16,972 bases of DNA. Source: JAAFIP01 sp043777795. GTDB taxonomy: Bacteria > Pseudomonadota > Gammaproteobacteria > Burkholderiales > Burkholderiaceae_C. The translations under genes were made by a program, and so were the position numbers. Positions within the stretch are counted from its first letter, which is position 1. Every line of letters begins with the position of its first letter. Positions 1 to 7,480 of this stretch are shown here, one piece after another. The stretch spans positions 1 through 16,972 of the forward strand of contig JAYWHJ010000334.1 in NCBI GenBank assembly GCA_043777795.1. Direction: 5' to 3'. Under the pieces are notes generated by a model. It searched no databases. It was not told the DNA's origin and saw nothing but the letters and a program-made list of their open reading frames with translations.

Positions 1-21
1 TCTAGCCTCCGCAACCAATAT

Positions 22-50
22 AAAAAGCCAACCTTCGGGTTGGCTTTTTT
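22..50 (+). terminator. Rho-independent terminator of a gene left of the window
   Basis: A 7-bp perfect stem GCCAACC (27-33) / GGTTGGC (38-44) with a TTCG tetraloop is flanked by A5 before and T6 after, so the A/T tracts can extend the stem to 12 bp. This is a textbook intrinsic terminator, and because of the A-tract it could work in both directions. The gene it ends lies outside the window. Bases 1-17 could be the 3' end of a tRNA (AGCCTCC followed by G and an ACCA), but too little is present to tell. Confidence 0.9.
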
Positions 51-72
51 GTTTTGTCGCCATAATGCAAGC

Positions 73-522
73 ATGCGCAAATCCAAGCTCCAATCGGTCG
101 CCATCGGCGGTAGCGCCGACGACATAGAGGCCGCTTTTTACGAAGCTCTGCAAACCGGCGATATCGACCAGCTCATGGCCTGCTGGGCTGATGAAGATGA
201 AGTCGTGTGCGTGCACCCTGGCGGCCCACGGGTAGTGGGCATAGGCGCCATACGCGCGGCTTTTGACGCCATGTTCTCCAACGGCAGCATCAAAGCGACA
301 CCCCAGCGCATACGCAAGATCGAGTCCTTGGCCAGCGCCGTGCATAACGTACTGGAGAAGATCGAAGTGATGACCGAAGATGGCCCACGTGAAGCTTATG
401 TGATTGCGACGAATGTATACCATAAAACGGCGCAAGGATGGCGCATGGTGGCGCACCATGCAAGCCCAGGAACGCCTCGCGAGATGCAGGAACTGTCAGA
501 CACGCCAGTGGTTTTGCACTAA
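73..522 (+). CDS. NTF2/SnoaL-like fold protein of unknown substrate
   Basis: This encodes a 149-residue soluble protein with no signal peptide or membrane segment. The order of elements fits the cone-shaped NTF2/SnoaL (DUF4440-like) fold: an N-terminal helix pair with AFYEALQTGDIDQLMACW, then VCVHPGG and a GIGAIRAAFDAMF helix, then beta strands ending in TNVYHKTAQGWRMVAHHASP. Proteins of this kind in proteobacteria are usually annotated 'nuclear transport factor 2 family' and have no assigned reaction. The frame is open from a TTG at 40, but that codon lies inside the terminator stem, so I take the ATG at 73. No clear Shine-Dalgarno precedes it. It stands alone between a terminator and a 76-bp gap, so it is probably monocistronic. 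Fold assignment is by motif pattern; function is unknown. Confidence 0.8.
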   Translation: MRKSKLQSVAIGGSADDIEAAFYEALQTGDIDQLMACWADEDEVVCVHPGGPRVVGIGAIRAAFDAMFSNGSIKATPQRIRKIESLASAVHNVLEKIEVMTEDGPREAYVIATNVYHKTAQGWRMVAHHASPGTPREMQELSDTPVVLH

Positions 523-563
523 TTGCGATGTCGGGAGACAGAGCAGATAAAAACATAAGAATC

Positions 564-616
564 GGGCGTTAGAGCAATAAAATAAAGCGGGAGCCGCTAT
601 GAAATATATAGTAATT
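564..616 (+). repeat. Dispersed ~50-bp repeat, copy B
   Basis: This is one of four related imperfect copies in the window. The core GCGGGAGCCGCTA (587-599) matches GCGGGAGCAGCTA in copy C (14577-14589), and the flanks also align (TTAGAGCAAT with CTAGCGCAAT, and TATAGTAATT with AGTAGTAAAT). It runs across the start codon at 599. The other copies are at 4774-4822, 14556-14606 and 15431-15479. Similar AT-rich intergenic elements are, as I recall, common in Comamonadaceae genomes; their origin and function are unknown to me. Confidence 0.65.
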
Positions 617-1006
617 GACAGATTGCTAGTAGGTATCAGAGATACTTTGACGGTGGCAGAGAGCAAGGTGCTCGCTATCGCGTTGGGGGCGGTAGCTCTA
701 ACAGCGTGCGCCAGCGGGCTTTCTCCCACCCAAGCACTGCCCTTCTACCGTTGCGAGTACGGTATTGAGTTCACTGCCAAATTCTCTGGTGACTCCGTGG
801 TGCTGGACAGCACACGTGGGTACGATGTGCTCTATCGGAGCGGCAAAAGTGTCAATCCTGTCGTGAGTGCACAGAGCAAGACCGAACCGCAAGCCTACAG
901 TAATCCGCGCATGGGCGCGGAGTTCCATCTCGGCGTGCTGCAACGTGACGCGATCTTGCGCTATCCCCTATTGCCGCTGACATCACGTTGCGTACGAGAC
1001 AATTAA
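599..1006 (+). CDS. Putative lipoprotein, MliC-like (C-type lysozyme inhibitor) domain
   Basis: The protein has 135 residues. A hydrophobic stretch (residues 24-36, VLAIALGAVALTA) ends in the lipobox LTAC with Cys37, so export, lipidation and membrane anchoring are expected. The mature part begins with YRCEYG (Cys52) and ends with SRC (Cys131). In between are a YSN motif and a gap pattern resembling the MliC/PliC family, periplasmic or outer-membrane inhibitors of host-type lysozyme, where these two cysteines form a disulfide. The match is only a pattern and is moderate. The ATG at 599 follows GCGGGAG at 587-593, but this gives an unusually long 23-residue n-region, and its first codons lie in a dispersed repeat. 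A GTG at 653 would give a standard 19-residue lipoprotein signal (AESKVLAIALGAVALTAC after the start). It stands alone, with a 135-bp gap before the next gene. Confidence 0.65.
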   Translation: MKYIVIDRLLVGIRDTLTVAESKVLAIALGAVALTACASGLSPTQALPFYRCEYGIEFTAKFSGDSVVLDSTRGYDVLYRSGKSVNPVVSAQSKTEPQAYSNPRMGAEFHLGVLQRDAILRYPLLPLTSRCVRDN

Positions 1007-1141
1007 TTTTGTAAATACACTCTATTTTCGATTGAATACGGCAATATTCGTCCAAAACTGACCTCCGAAAGAGTGACAAAAGCAAAGACTTACCCCGCAA
1101 TCAGGCATACACTTCCGCAGCACATCCAGGAAGACAAGTCT

Positions 1142-4100
1142 ATGAACGCTCCTCTGCCCGAACACATCCGTAAAGCGCTAGAAACCGTCACGTTAGACGA
1201 TAAATACAGTCTGGACTATGGCCGCGCTTTCATGAGTGGCGTGCAAGCGCTGGTCAAGCTGCCCATGTTGCAGCGCTTGCGCGATCAGCAGGCGGGTAAA
1301 AATACGGCGGGCTTTGTGTCAGGCTATCGTGGTTCGCCGTTGGGCGGTTATGACCAGGCCCTATGGGGAGCGGCCAAGTATTTAAAAGCGCAAAATATTG
1401 TCTTTCAACCCGGTGTCAATGAAGAGTTGGCCGCTACGGCCATTTGGGGCACACAGCAGCTGGGCTTTGCGCCGCCAGGCGTACATAAATTTGACGGCGT
1501 CTTTGGCATTTGGTACGGCAAAGGTCCCGGCGTGGACCGTACCAGTGACGTGTTTAAACACGCCAACATGGCAGGCACGACGCCATGGGGTGGTGTGATA
1601 GCGGTGGCCGGTGACGACCATGTGGCCAAAAGCTCCACCGCCGCGCACCAAAGCGACCACATCTTCAAAGCCTGCGGCCTGCCAGTGTTCTTCCCGGCAA
1701 GTGTGCAGGAGATTTTGGATCTGGGCATCCATGCCTTTGCCATGAGCCGCTACGCAGGGGTTTGGGCAGGTATGAAGACGATCCAGGAAATCGTCGAATC
1801 ATCTGCCACCGCCATGATCGACCCTGACCGCGTGCAGATCAAGCTGCCCACAGACTTTGTAATGCCCCCAGGCGGTGTGCATATCCGCTGGCCGGACGTC
1901 GCGCTAGACCAAGAGCAGCGCCTGTTTGACACCAAGTGGTATGCCGCGCTGGCCTACATTCGCGCGAACCGCTTGAACTACAACGCCATCGAGGGCAAAA
2001 ATGACCGCTTTGGCTTGATGGCCAGCGGCAAAGCCTACAACGACACGCGACAGGCCTTGGCTGACCTTGGCCTGGACGACGCCACCTGCCAACGCATTGG
2101 CATTCGCCTGCATAAAGTAGGCGTGGTGTGGCCTCTGGAGGCGCAGCTCACGCGTGAGTTCGCCACTGGGTTGCAAGAGATTTTGGTGGTGGAAGAAAAG
2201 CGCCAAGTGATTGAATACCAGCTCAAAGAAGAGCTCTACAACTGGCGCAGCGATGTGCGGCCAAATGTGCTGGGCAAGTTTGACGAGGGCGACCCAGCTG
2301 GAGGCCCCTCTGGTAGCTGGCACAACGGCGGCGAGTGGAGCCTGGCAAACCCAACAGCACACACCTTGCTGCGAGCCAATGCAGATTTGACCCCCGCCTT
2401 GATTGCCAAAGCGATCGCCAAGCGCCTCAAGAAGCTCGGCATTGACGCAGACACCACTGCGCGCATCGACGCGCGCTTGGCCATCATTACAGCCAAAGAG
2501 CAGGCCATGCACACCATCGAGGTTGCCGGGTTGAAAGACGCTGACCGCCAGCCCTGGTTTTGCTCTGGCTGCCCGCACAACACCAGCACCAAAGTGCCTG
2601 AGGGCTCGCGTGCCATGGCCGGTATTGGCTGCCATTTCATGAGCATCTGGATGGACCGCAGCACCGTGGGCTTTACCCAAATGGGCGGCGAAGGCGTGCC
2701 TTGGGTGGGGCAGCAGCCCTTTACCCACGAAACCCATGTGTTTGCCAATTTGGGCGACGGAACCTACTTCCATAGCGGCATCCTAGCGGTGCGCCAGTCG
2801 ATCGCTGCGGGGGTCAACATTACCTACAAAATTTTGTACAACGACGCGGTGGCCATGACCGGCGGGCAGCAGATTGGCGAACGGCCCGAAGGACACTCCG
2901 TGGTGCAGATCGCCCAAAGCATGCGGGCCGAGGGTGCCGCAAAAATTGTAGTGGTAACCGATGAGCCTGAAAAGTACTACGGCGTGAAACTGGTCGAGGG
3001 CGTGCATGTGCTGCACCGAGACAAGCTAGACGCAGTACAGCGCGAGTTTCGTGAAATCAAAGGCTGCACTGTCATCATCTACGACCAAACCTGTGCCACA
3101 GAAAAGCGCCGCCGCCGCAAGCGTGGCAAGGTAGTAGACCCTGCTGTGCGCGTTGTCATCAACGAGGCAGTATGCGAAGGCTGCGGCGACTGCGGCGTAC
3201 AAAGCAACTGCATGAGCGTGGAGCCACTTGAGACCGAGCTGGGCCGCAAACGCACCATCAACCAAAGCACTTGCAACAAAGATATCAGTTGCGTCAAAGG
3301 TTTTTGCCCCAGCTTTATCACCGTCGAAGGCGGACAACTGAAGAAAAAATCTAAAACCGACGCCAAAACCAACCCCTTTGCGCTGGGCGAGCTGCCCGAG
3401 CCGCAACTGCCCAGTACCGCCCAGCCTTACGGCATGGTGGTGGCAGGTGTCGGCGGTACAGGCGTGATCACCATTGGCCAACTGCTGGGCGTAGCCGCGC
3501 ACATGGAAGGCAAAGGTGTCGTCACGCAAGACGCTGCGGGCTTGGCACAAAAGGGCGGTTCTACCTGGAGCCACATCATCTTGGCGGATGCGCAAAACGA
3601 CATCCGTACTACGCGGGTTGGCATGGCCGACGCCAACCTGATTTTTGGATGCGACCCACTGGTAGCCGCTGGCAAAGAAACCCTGATGCGCATGCGCCAG
3701 GGCAAAACCAAGGTGGCCCTCAACGGCAACAGCACGCCCACCGCCGCGTTTGTGAAAAACAGCGAATGGCAAAACCCGTCCGAGCAGTGCGTGGCTTTGA
3801 TTACCCAATCAGTAGGCACAGAGGGCGTCGGCGTATTCAATGCCGATGCGGTCGCCACCAAGCTGATGGGCGACAGCATCTTCATCAACCCGATGATTTT
3901 GGGCTACGCCTGGCAAAAAGGCTGGGTGCCCTTGGCCTTGGATTCGATCATGCGGGCGATGGAGCTCAATAACGTGGCCATCGAGCAAAACAAAATCGCC
4001 TTCACTTGGGGCCGCCGCGCCGCACACGACTGGGCCAGTGTGAAGCGACTGCTCACTCTTACGCAAGTCATTGCCATGCCATCTAAGCGCGACAGCGTAG

Positions 4101-4729
4101 AGGCCTTGGTAGCCAGACGCGTAGAGCTGCTGACGGCCTACCAAAACGCTGCCTACGCTACCGAATACAAAGCTTTTGTAAACCGCGTGGCCGCCAAAGG
4201 CAACAAGCCGCTGACCGAGGCGGTAGCGAAATACCTCTACAAATTGATGGCCTACAAAGACGAGTACGAAGTGGCCCGCCTGCACGCCGATACCAGCTTC
4301 CTAGACAAAATCGCCGCCCAGTTTGAAGGCGACTACAAGCTGAACTACCACCTGGCCCCACCGATGATCGCCAAGAAGAACGAAAAAGGCCAGTTGATAA
4401 AGCAAAAGTTTGGCCCCTCAATGCTCACCGGCTTCAAGTTCTTGGCCAAGCTGAAAGGCTTGCGCGGCACGGCGCTAGACATATTTGGCTACACCGAAGA
4501 GCGCAAGATGGAGCGGGCTTTGATTGGCGAATACAAAGCTAGCATCGAAGAAGTGCTGCGCTTGCTAAGCACGGAAAACGCTGTGGTGGCCGTAGAGATC
4601 GCGCGAATTCCAGAGCTCATCAAGGGCTACGGCCATGTGAAAGAGCGCAACGTACAGGCCGCACGAATAAAGTTGACGGCTTTATTGGCCCAGTTGCGAG
4701 AGCCGGTGGCGCAAAAAATGGCGGCTTGA
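1142..4729 (+). CDS. Indolepyruvate ferredoxin oxidoreductase, single-chain fusion
   Basis: This thiamine-diphosphate, iron-sulfur enzyme of the 2-oxoacid:ferredoxin oxidoreductase superfamily is expected to decarboxylate aryl- or branched-chain 2-oxoacids to acyl-CoA while reducing ferredoxin, in amino-acid breakdown. Length is 1195 residues, normal for the proteobacterial fused form. In order: an N-terminal TPP pyrimidine-binding part (GYRGSPLGGYDQALWGA near residue 60); CSGCPHN (Cys474/Cys477); a TPP-pyrophosphate part with GDGTYFHSG near 537 and NDAVAMTGGQ; a ferredoxin-like cysteine cluster (CEGCGDCGVQSNC, Cys678/681/684/690; then Cys711/717/721); a gamma-type Rossmann part beginning GVGGTG at 769 with DAAGLAQKGGS; and a long C-terminal region typical of the fusion. 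The ATG at 1142 follows AGGAAG at 1128-1133; the frame is open to a GTG at 1073, but family N-termini resemble MNAPLPEHIRKALETVTLDD. No aromatic-catabolism genes or regulator adjoin it. The substrate cannot be fixed from sequence. Confidence 0.93.
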   Translation: MNAPLPEHIRKALETVTLDDKYSLDYGRAFMSGVQALVKLPMLQRLRDQQAGKNTAGFVSGYRGSPLGGYDQALWGAAKYLKAQNIVFQPGVNEELAATAIWGTQQLGFAPPGVHKFDGVFGIWYGKGPGVDRTSDVFKHANMAGTTPWGGVIAVAGDDHVAKSSTAAHQSDHIFKACGLPVFFPASVQEILDLGIHAFAMSRYAGVWAGMKTIQEIVESSATAMIDPDRVQIKLPTDFVMPPGGVHIRWPDVALDQEQRLFDTKWYAALAYIRANRLNYNAIEGKNDRFGLMASGKAYNDTRQALADLGLDDATCQRIGIRLHKVGVVWPLEAQLTREFATGLQEILVVEEKRQVIEYQLKEELYNWRSDVRPNVLGKFDEGDPAGGPSGSWHNGGEWSLANPTAHTLLRANADLTPALIAKAIAKRLKKLGIDADTTARIDARLAIITAKEQAMHTIEVAGLKDADRQPWFCSGCPHNTSTKVPEGSRAMAGIGCHFMSIWMDRSTVGFTQMGGEGVPWVGQQPFTHETHVFANLGDGTYFHSGILAVRQSIAAGVNITYKILYNDAVAMTGGQQIGERPEGHSVVQIAQSMRAEGAAKIVVVTDEPEKYYGVKLVEGVHVLHRDKLDAVQREFREIKGCTVIIYDQTCATEKRRRRKRGKVVDPAVRVVINEAVCEGCGDCGVQSNCMSVEPLETELGRKRTINQSTCNKDISCVKGFCPSFITVEGGQLKKKSKTDAKTNPFALGELPEPQLPSTAQPYGMVVAGVGGTGVITIGQLLGVAAHMEGKGVVTQDAAGLAQKGGSTWSHIILADAQNDIRTTRVGMADANLIFGCDPLVAAGKETLMRMRQGKTKVALNGNSTPTAAFVKNSEWQNPSEQCVALITQSVGTEGVGVFNADAVATKLMGDSIFINPMILGYAWQKGWVPLALDSIMRAMELNNVAIEQNKIAFTWGRRAAHDWASVKRLLTLTQVIAMPSKRDSVEALVARRVELLTAYQNAAYATEYKAFVNRVAAKGNKPLTEAVAKYLYKLMAYKDEYEVARLHADTSFLDKIAAQFEGDYKLNYHLAPPMIAKKNEKGQLIKQKFGPSMLTGFKFLAKLKGLRGTALDIFGYTEERKMERALIGEYKASIEEVLRLLSTENAVVAVEIARIPELIKGYGHVKERNVQAARIKLTALLAQLREPVAQKMAA

Positions 4730-4734
4730 GTGGC

Positions 4735-4759
4735 GGGTCAGAGCGCAGGTTGCTGACCC
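4735..4759 (+). terminator. Possible stem-loop terminator of the oxidoreductase gene
   Basis: A 7-bp perfect inverted repeat, GGGTCAG (4735-4741) and CTGACCC (4753-4759), with an 11-nt loop starts 6 bases after the oxidoreductase stop codon. No T-tract follows, so if it terminates or protects the transcript it is not a canonical intrinsic terminator. Confidence 0.4.
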
Positions 4760-4773
4760 AATATATGATTTGG

Positions 4774-4822
4774 AACTATTAAATCAGTAGCTTCCACCGC
4801 AAGATTTTAATGGGCTAGAGCG
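4774..4822 (-). repeat. Dispersed ~50-bp repeat, copy A
   Basis: Read on the minus strand it aligns with copy B over CGCTCTAGCCCATTAAAAT, GCGGTGGAAGCTA and the AT-rich tail ending in AATAGTT. It is the most diverged copy in the core (GCGGTGGAAGCTA against GCGGGAGCCGCTA). It is intergenic. Its end overlaps the stop codon of the doubtful small minus-strand ORF at 4815-5024. Confidence 0.55.
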
Positions 4823-5024
4823 TTAATTCTCTAAAAAAGACGCTATCCAGGGTGATGTCGTTGTGGGTTAGCGTGTGCGAGCGGAAGAGCTCTGGCACCG
4901 TCACGGCACCCCAAGTTTGCCGCTTGTCAGCTACACACTGCGCGGGAAGCGGCAAAGACAAATCAAAGCCCCCTTCTTGAAATTTCCAAGCCACAGGCGA
5001 CATACAATGGAGAGTTGCGCCCAT
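4815..5024 (-). CDS. Doubtful small ORF or gene remnant, no family recognised
   Basis: A 69-codon minus-strand frame fills most of the gap between the oxidoreductase gene and yajC. The translation looks protein-like, for example WKFQEGGFDLSLPLPAQ near residue 13 and GAVTVPELFRSHTLTHND near residue 39, with no low complexity and a varied codon choice. I do not recognise the family. There is no membrane segment and no signal peptide. Neither Met1 (5024) nor Met8 (5003) has a visible Shine-Dalgarno, and the stop codon sits in a dispersed repeat. It may be a small unknown gene, the C-terminal remnant of a gene broken at the repeat, or chance. If it is real, the yajC promoter lies inside its 5' end. 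Confidence 0.3.
   Translation of the reverse strand: MGATLHCMSPVAWKFQEGGFDLSLPLPAQCVADKRQTWGAVTVPELFRSHTLTHNDITLDSVFFRELTL
4977..5008 (+). promoter_or_regulatory. Candidate sigma-70 promoter of yajC-secD-secF
   Basis: TTGAAA (4977-4982) and TACAAT (5003-5008) resemble -35 and -10 hexamers and lie about 50 bases upstream of the yajC start. The spacing is 20 nt, longer than the ideal 17, so the -10 is more convincing than the pair. Confidence 0.4.
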
Positions 5025-5058
5025 CCCGGGGTGAACTTAGCCATTTCTGGAGATTTCT

Positions 5059-5391
5059 GTGTTTATTTCAACCGCTTTTGCCCAAACCGCCCCCGCCGCC
5101 GCCGCATCTGGTGGCATGGAGTCCAGCCTCATGAGCATGTTGCCCTTGGTGCTCATGTTCGTGGTGCTGTACTTTGTGATGATTCGTCCGCAGATGAAAA
5201 AGCAAAAGGAGCACCGCAGCATGATCGATGCGCTGGCCAAAGGTGACGAGATCGTTACCGCTGGCGGCATGATCGGTAAGGTCACCAAGTTAGGTGACAG
5301 CTACGTGAGCCTGGAACTGGCACAAGGCGTTGAAGTCCAACTTCAGCGTAGCGCTGTGGTGCAAGTCTTGCCCAAAGGTACAGTCAAGTAA
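5059..5391 (+). CDS. yajC: Sec translocon accessory subunit YajC
   Basis: YajC is a small inner-membrane protein that associates with SecD and SecF at the SecYEG channel. The 110 residues show an N-terminal Ala-rich segment, one membrane span (about residues 24-41, MSMLPLVLMFVVLYFVMI), the family signature RPQMKKQKEHRSM and a small cytosolic beta domain with GDEIVTAGGMIGKV. Length is normal (E. coli 110). The start is GTG at 5059, supported by GGAGA at 5049-5053. It is the first gene of yajC-secD-secF. The usual upstream partners queA and tgt, common in other proteobacteria, are absent from this window. Confidence 0.95.
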   Translation: MFISTAFAQTAPAAAASGGMESSLMSMLPLVLMFVVLYFVMIRPQMKKQKEHRSMIDALAKGDEIVTAGGMIGKVTKLGDSYVSLELAQGVEVQLQRSAVVQVLPKGTVK

Positions 5392-5404
5392 AGCCACTGC
5401 GCGG

Positions 5405-5458
5405 GCCCTGCATCAAGCAGGGCAGCGTCTTCAAAGCGGCGAGCCCATCGGCTCGCCG
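5405..5458 (+). promoter_or_regulatory. Two tandem stem-loops between yajC and secD
   Basis: Stem 1 is GCCCTGC (5405-5411) / GCAGGGC (5417-5423), 7 bp with a 5-nt loop. Stem 2 is CGGCGAGCC (5437-5445) / GGCTCGCCG (5450-5458), 9 bp with a 4-nt loop. Both are perfect and G+C-rich, 14 and 46 bases after the yajC stop and 30 bases before the secD start. No run of T follows, so full intrinsic termination is unlikely. Partial attenuation, RNA processing or transcript stabilisation that sets the YajC:SecD ratio are all possible. Confidence 0.6.
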
Positions 5459-5487
5459 TGTGTTTATGAAATAAGAGATTGAGCCGT

Positions 5488-7452
5488 ATGAACCGTTACG
5501 CTTTGTGGAAATACATTGTCATCGCCGCTGTGCTGGTCATATCGGCACTCTTTACTTTACCCAATTTTTTTGGCGAAGCGCCTGCCGTGCAGATTTCCAG
5601 TGGCAAAGCGACCATCAAGATAGACAGCACAACGCAAAGCCGCGTGGAAGACGCACTCAGAGATGCCAAAATTAGCGCGGATCGCATCACCTTCGACGGC
5701 AACTCCATCAAAGCCCGCTTCACCGATACGGACACTCAGCTCAAAGCCAAAGACGCCATTCAAAAGGCCTTGGTTCCGGATGCCAGTAACCCCTCTTATG
5801 TCGTCGCGCTCAATTTGCTGTCGCGCTCTCCCGCCTGGTTATCTTCGTTGCGCGCATTTCCTATGTACTTGGGTTTGGATCTGCGCGGCGGCGTGCACTT
5901 TATGCTGCAAGTGGATATGCAGGCGGCATTGACCAAAAAAGCCGAATCCCTCACTGGGGATATTCGCAGCGCATTACGCGACAAAAATGTGCGCCACAGC
6001 GGCATCAGCCGCAATGCGCAAACTATCGAAGTACGGTTTCGGGACTCGGCCACATTAGATGCCGCCAAACTGGTCTTTAAAGAGCAGTTCGCCGACTTGC
6101 AAGCCGTAGACCGCCCCGATGGCACCGAGTACAAGCTCACCGCCACGATCAAGCCTGATGCTGCGCGCAAGGTACAAGAGCAAGCCCTCAAGCAGAACAT
6201 GACTACGCTGCACAACCGCATCAACGAACTGGGTGTAAGCGAGCCGGTAATCCAGCAGCAGGGCCTGGACCGTATCGTCGTGCAACTGCCTGGCGTGCAA
6301 GATACCGCCAAGGCGAAAGATATCTTGGGCCGTACCGCCACGCTGGAAGTGCGCTTGGTAGACGAGTCGACCGAGGCGCAAGCGGCAGAGCGCGGGCAAG
6401 GTGCAGTACCTTTTGGCTCAGAGCGCTTTTTTGACCGCAACCAGCAAGCCGTGATCGTGAAAAAGCAGGTGATCTTGACCGGTGAAAACCTGACTGATGC
6501 GCAGCCGGGGTTTGATAACCAAACGCAGGAGGCTGCGGTGCATTTGTCACTCGATGCCAAGGGTTCCCGCATTTTCAAGGACATTACCCGCGAGAACATC
6601 AACAAGCGCATGGCGATCTTGCTGTTTGAAAAAGGCAAAGGTGAAGTGGTGACCGCGCCTGTGATTCGCAGCGAAATTGGCGGCGGGCGGGTGCAAATCT
6701 CAGGTCGCATGACCACCACTGAGGCCAACGACACCTCGCTGCTGCTGCGCGCAGGCTCGCTGGCCGCGCCCATGGAGATCGTCGAAGAGCGCACCATCGG
6801 CCCCACATTGGGTGCAGAAAACATCGACAAGGGCTTCGAAAGCGTGACCTATGGGTTCTTGGTCATTTGCGTTTTCATGTGCCTCTATTACATGCTCTTT
6901 GGAGTATTCTCCAGCATCGCCTTGGGCGTGAACTTGCTGATGCTGGTAGCTGTGCTGTCCATGCTGCAAGCCACGCTCACCTTGCCCGGCATGGCCGCTA
7001 TGGCGCTGGCACTCGGTATGGCGATCGATTCGAACGTGCTGATCAACGAGCGGGTGCGGGAGGAGCTGCGTAACGGCGCCTCCCCGCAAGCCGCGATCAA
7101 CACCGGCTACGACCGTGCTTGGGCGACGATTTTGGATTCCAACATCACCACCCTCATTGCCGGTATTGCTTTGCTGGCCTTTGGCTCTGGCCCGGTGCGC
7201 GGCTTTGCCGTGGTGCACTGCGTAGGTATTTTGACCAGCATGTTCTCAGCGGTGTTCTTCTCGCGCGGTTTGGTCAATTTGTTCTACGGCAACAAAAAGA
7301 AACTCAAAAGCATCTCGATCGGCACTGTGTGGCGGCCTGATGGCACGTTGGTGACCGAGGGCTCGGGTGCACTTGCCGTGGGTGATGTGGACCAAGCGCC
7401 CGCTGCGCCTGCCAATGCCACCAGCAAGCCAGCAGCCAAGCCCAAAAAATAA
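5488..7452 (+). CDS. secD: Protein translocase subunit SecD
   Basis: SecD is an RND-superfamily inner-membrane protein that, with SecF, uses the proton gradient to pull proteins out of the SecYEG channel on the periplasmic side. The 654 residues comprise TM1 (about 6-26), a large periplasmic domain with the conserved YLGLDLRGGVHFMLQVD (DLRGG near 131), the entry to TM2 at GAENIDKGFESVTYG, and a cluster of five TM helices (about 450-600). That cluster includes GMAIDSNVLINERVREE with the conserved membrane Asp514. The C-terminus carries a tail of about 50 residues, Ala/Pro/Lys-rich at its end, so the protein is longer than E. coli SecD (615). The ATG at 5488 follows AAGAGA at 5473-5478; a TTG at 5479 is less likely. 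secF follows 28 bases downstream. Confidence 0.97.
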   Translation: MNRYALWKYIVIAAVLVISALFTLPNFFGEAPAVQISSGKATIKIDSTTQSRVEDALRDAKISADRITFDGNSIKARFTDTDTQLKAKDAIQKALVPDASNPSYVVALNLLSRSPAWLSSLRAFPMYLGLDLRGGVHFMLQVDMQAALTKKAESLTGDIRSALRDKNVRHSGISRNAQTIEVRFRDSATLDAAKLVFKEQFADLQAVDRPDGTEYKLTATIKPDAARKVQEQALKQNMTTLHNRINELGVSEPVIQQQGLDRIVVQLPGVQDTAKAKDILGRTATLEVRLVDESTEAQAAERGQGAVPFGSERFFDRNQQAVIVKKQVILTGENLTDAQPGFDNQTQEAAVHLSLDAKGSRIFKDITRENINKRMAILLFEKGKGEVVTAPVIRSEIGGGRVQISGRMTTTEANDTSLLLRAGSLAAPMEIVEERTIGPTLGAENIDKGFESVTYGFLVICVFMCLYYMLFGVFSSIALGVNLLMLVAVLSMLQATLTLPGMAAMALALGMAIDSNVLINERVREELRNGASPQAAINTGYDRAWATILDSNITTLIAGIALLAFGSGPVRGFAVVHCVGILTSMFSAVFFSRGLVNLFYGNKKKLKSISIGTVWRPDGTLVTEGSGALAVGDVDQAPAAPANATSKPAAKPKK

Positions 7453-7480
7453 GCGAACCCGAAAATAACCGAGCACGATC

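Noticed and set aside
1..17. 3' end of a tRNA gene
   Set aside because: AGCCTCC-G followed by ACCA is suggestive, but the rest of the molecule is outside the window, so pairing cannot be tested.
40..72. Upstream TTG start extending the NTF2-like gene by 11 codons
   Set aside because: The TTG and the following codons lie in the stem and T-tract of the terminator; the ATG at 73 is more reasonable.
1073..1141. GTG start extending the oxidoreductase by 23 residues
   Set aside because: The extra residues do not resemble family N-termini, and the ATG at 1142 has a good AGGAAG site.
1904..4285. Long minus-strand frames (up to 289 codons) under the oxidoreductase gene
   Set aside because: Antisense shadows of a biased-codon gene; no recognisable domains and the + strand gene is intact across the region.
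4875..5246. 123-codon plus-strand frame overlapping yajC
   Set aside because: It overlaps yajC in another frame and its Arg/His-rich end is a typical shadow of G+C-rich coding DNA.
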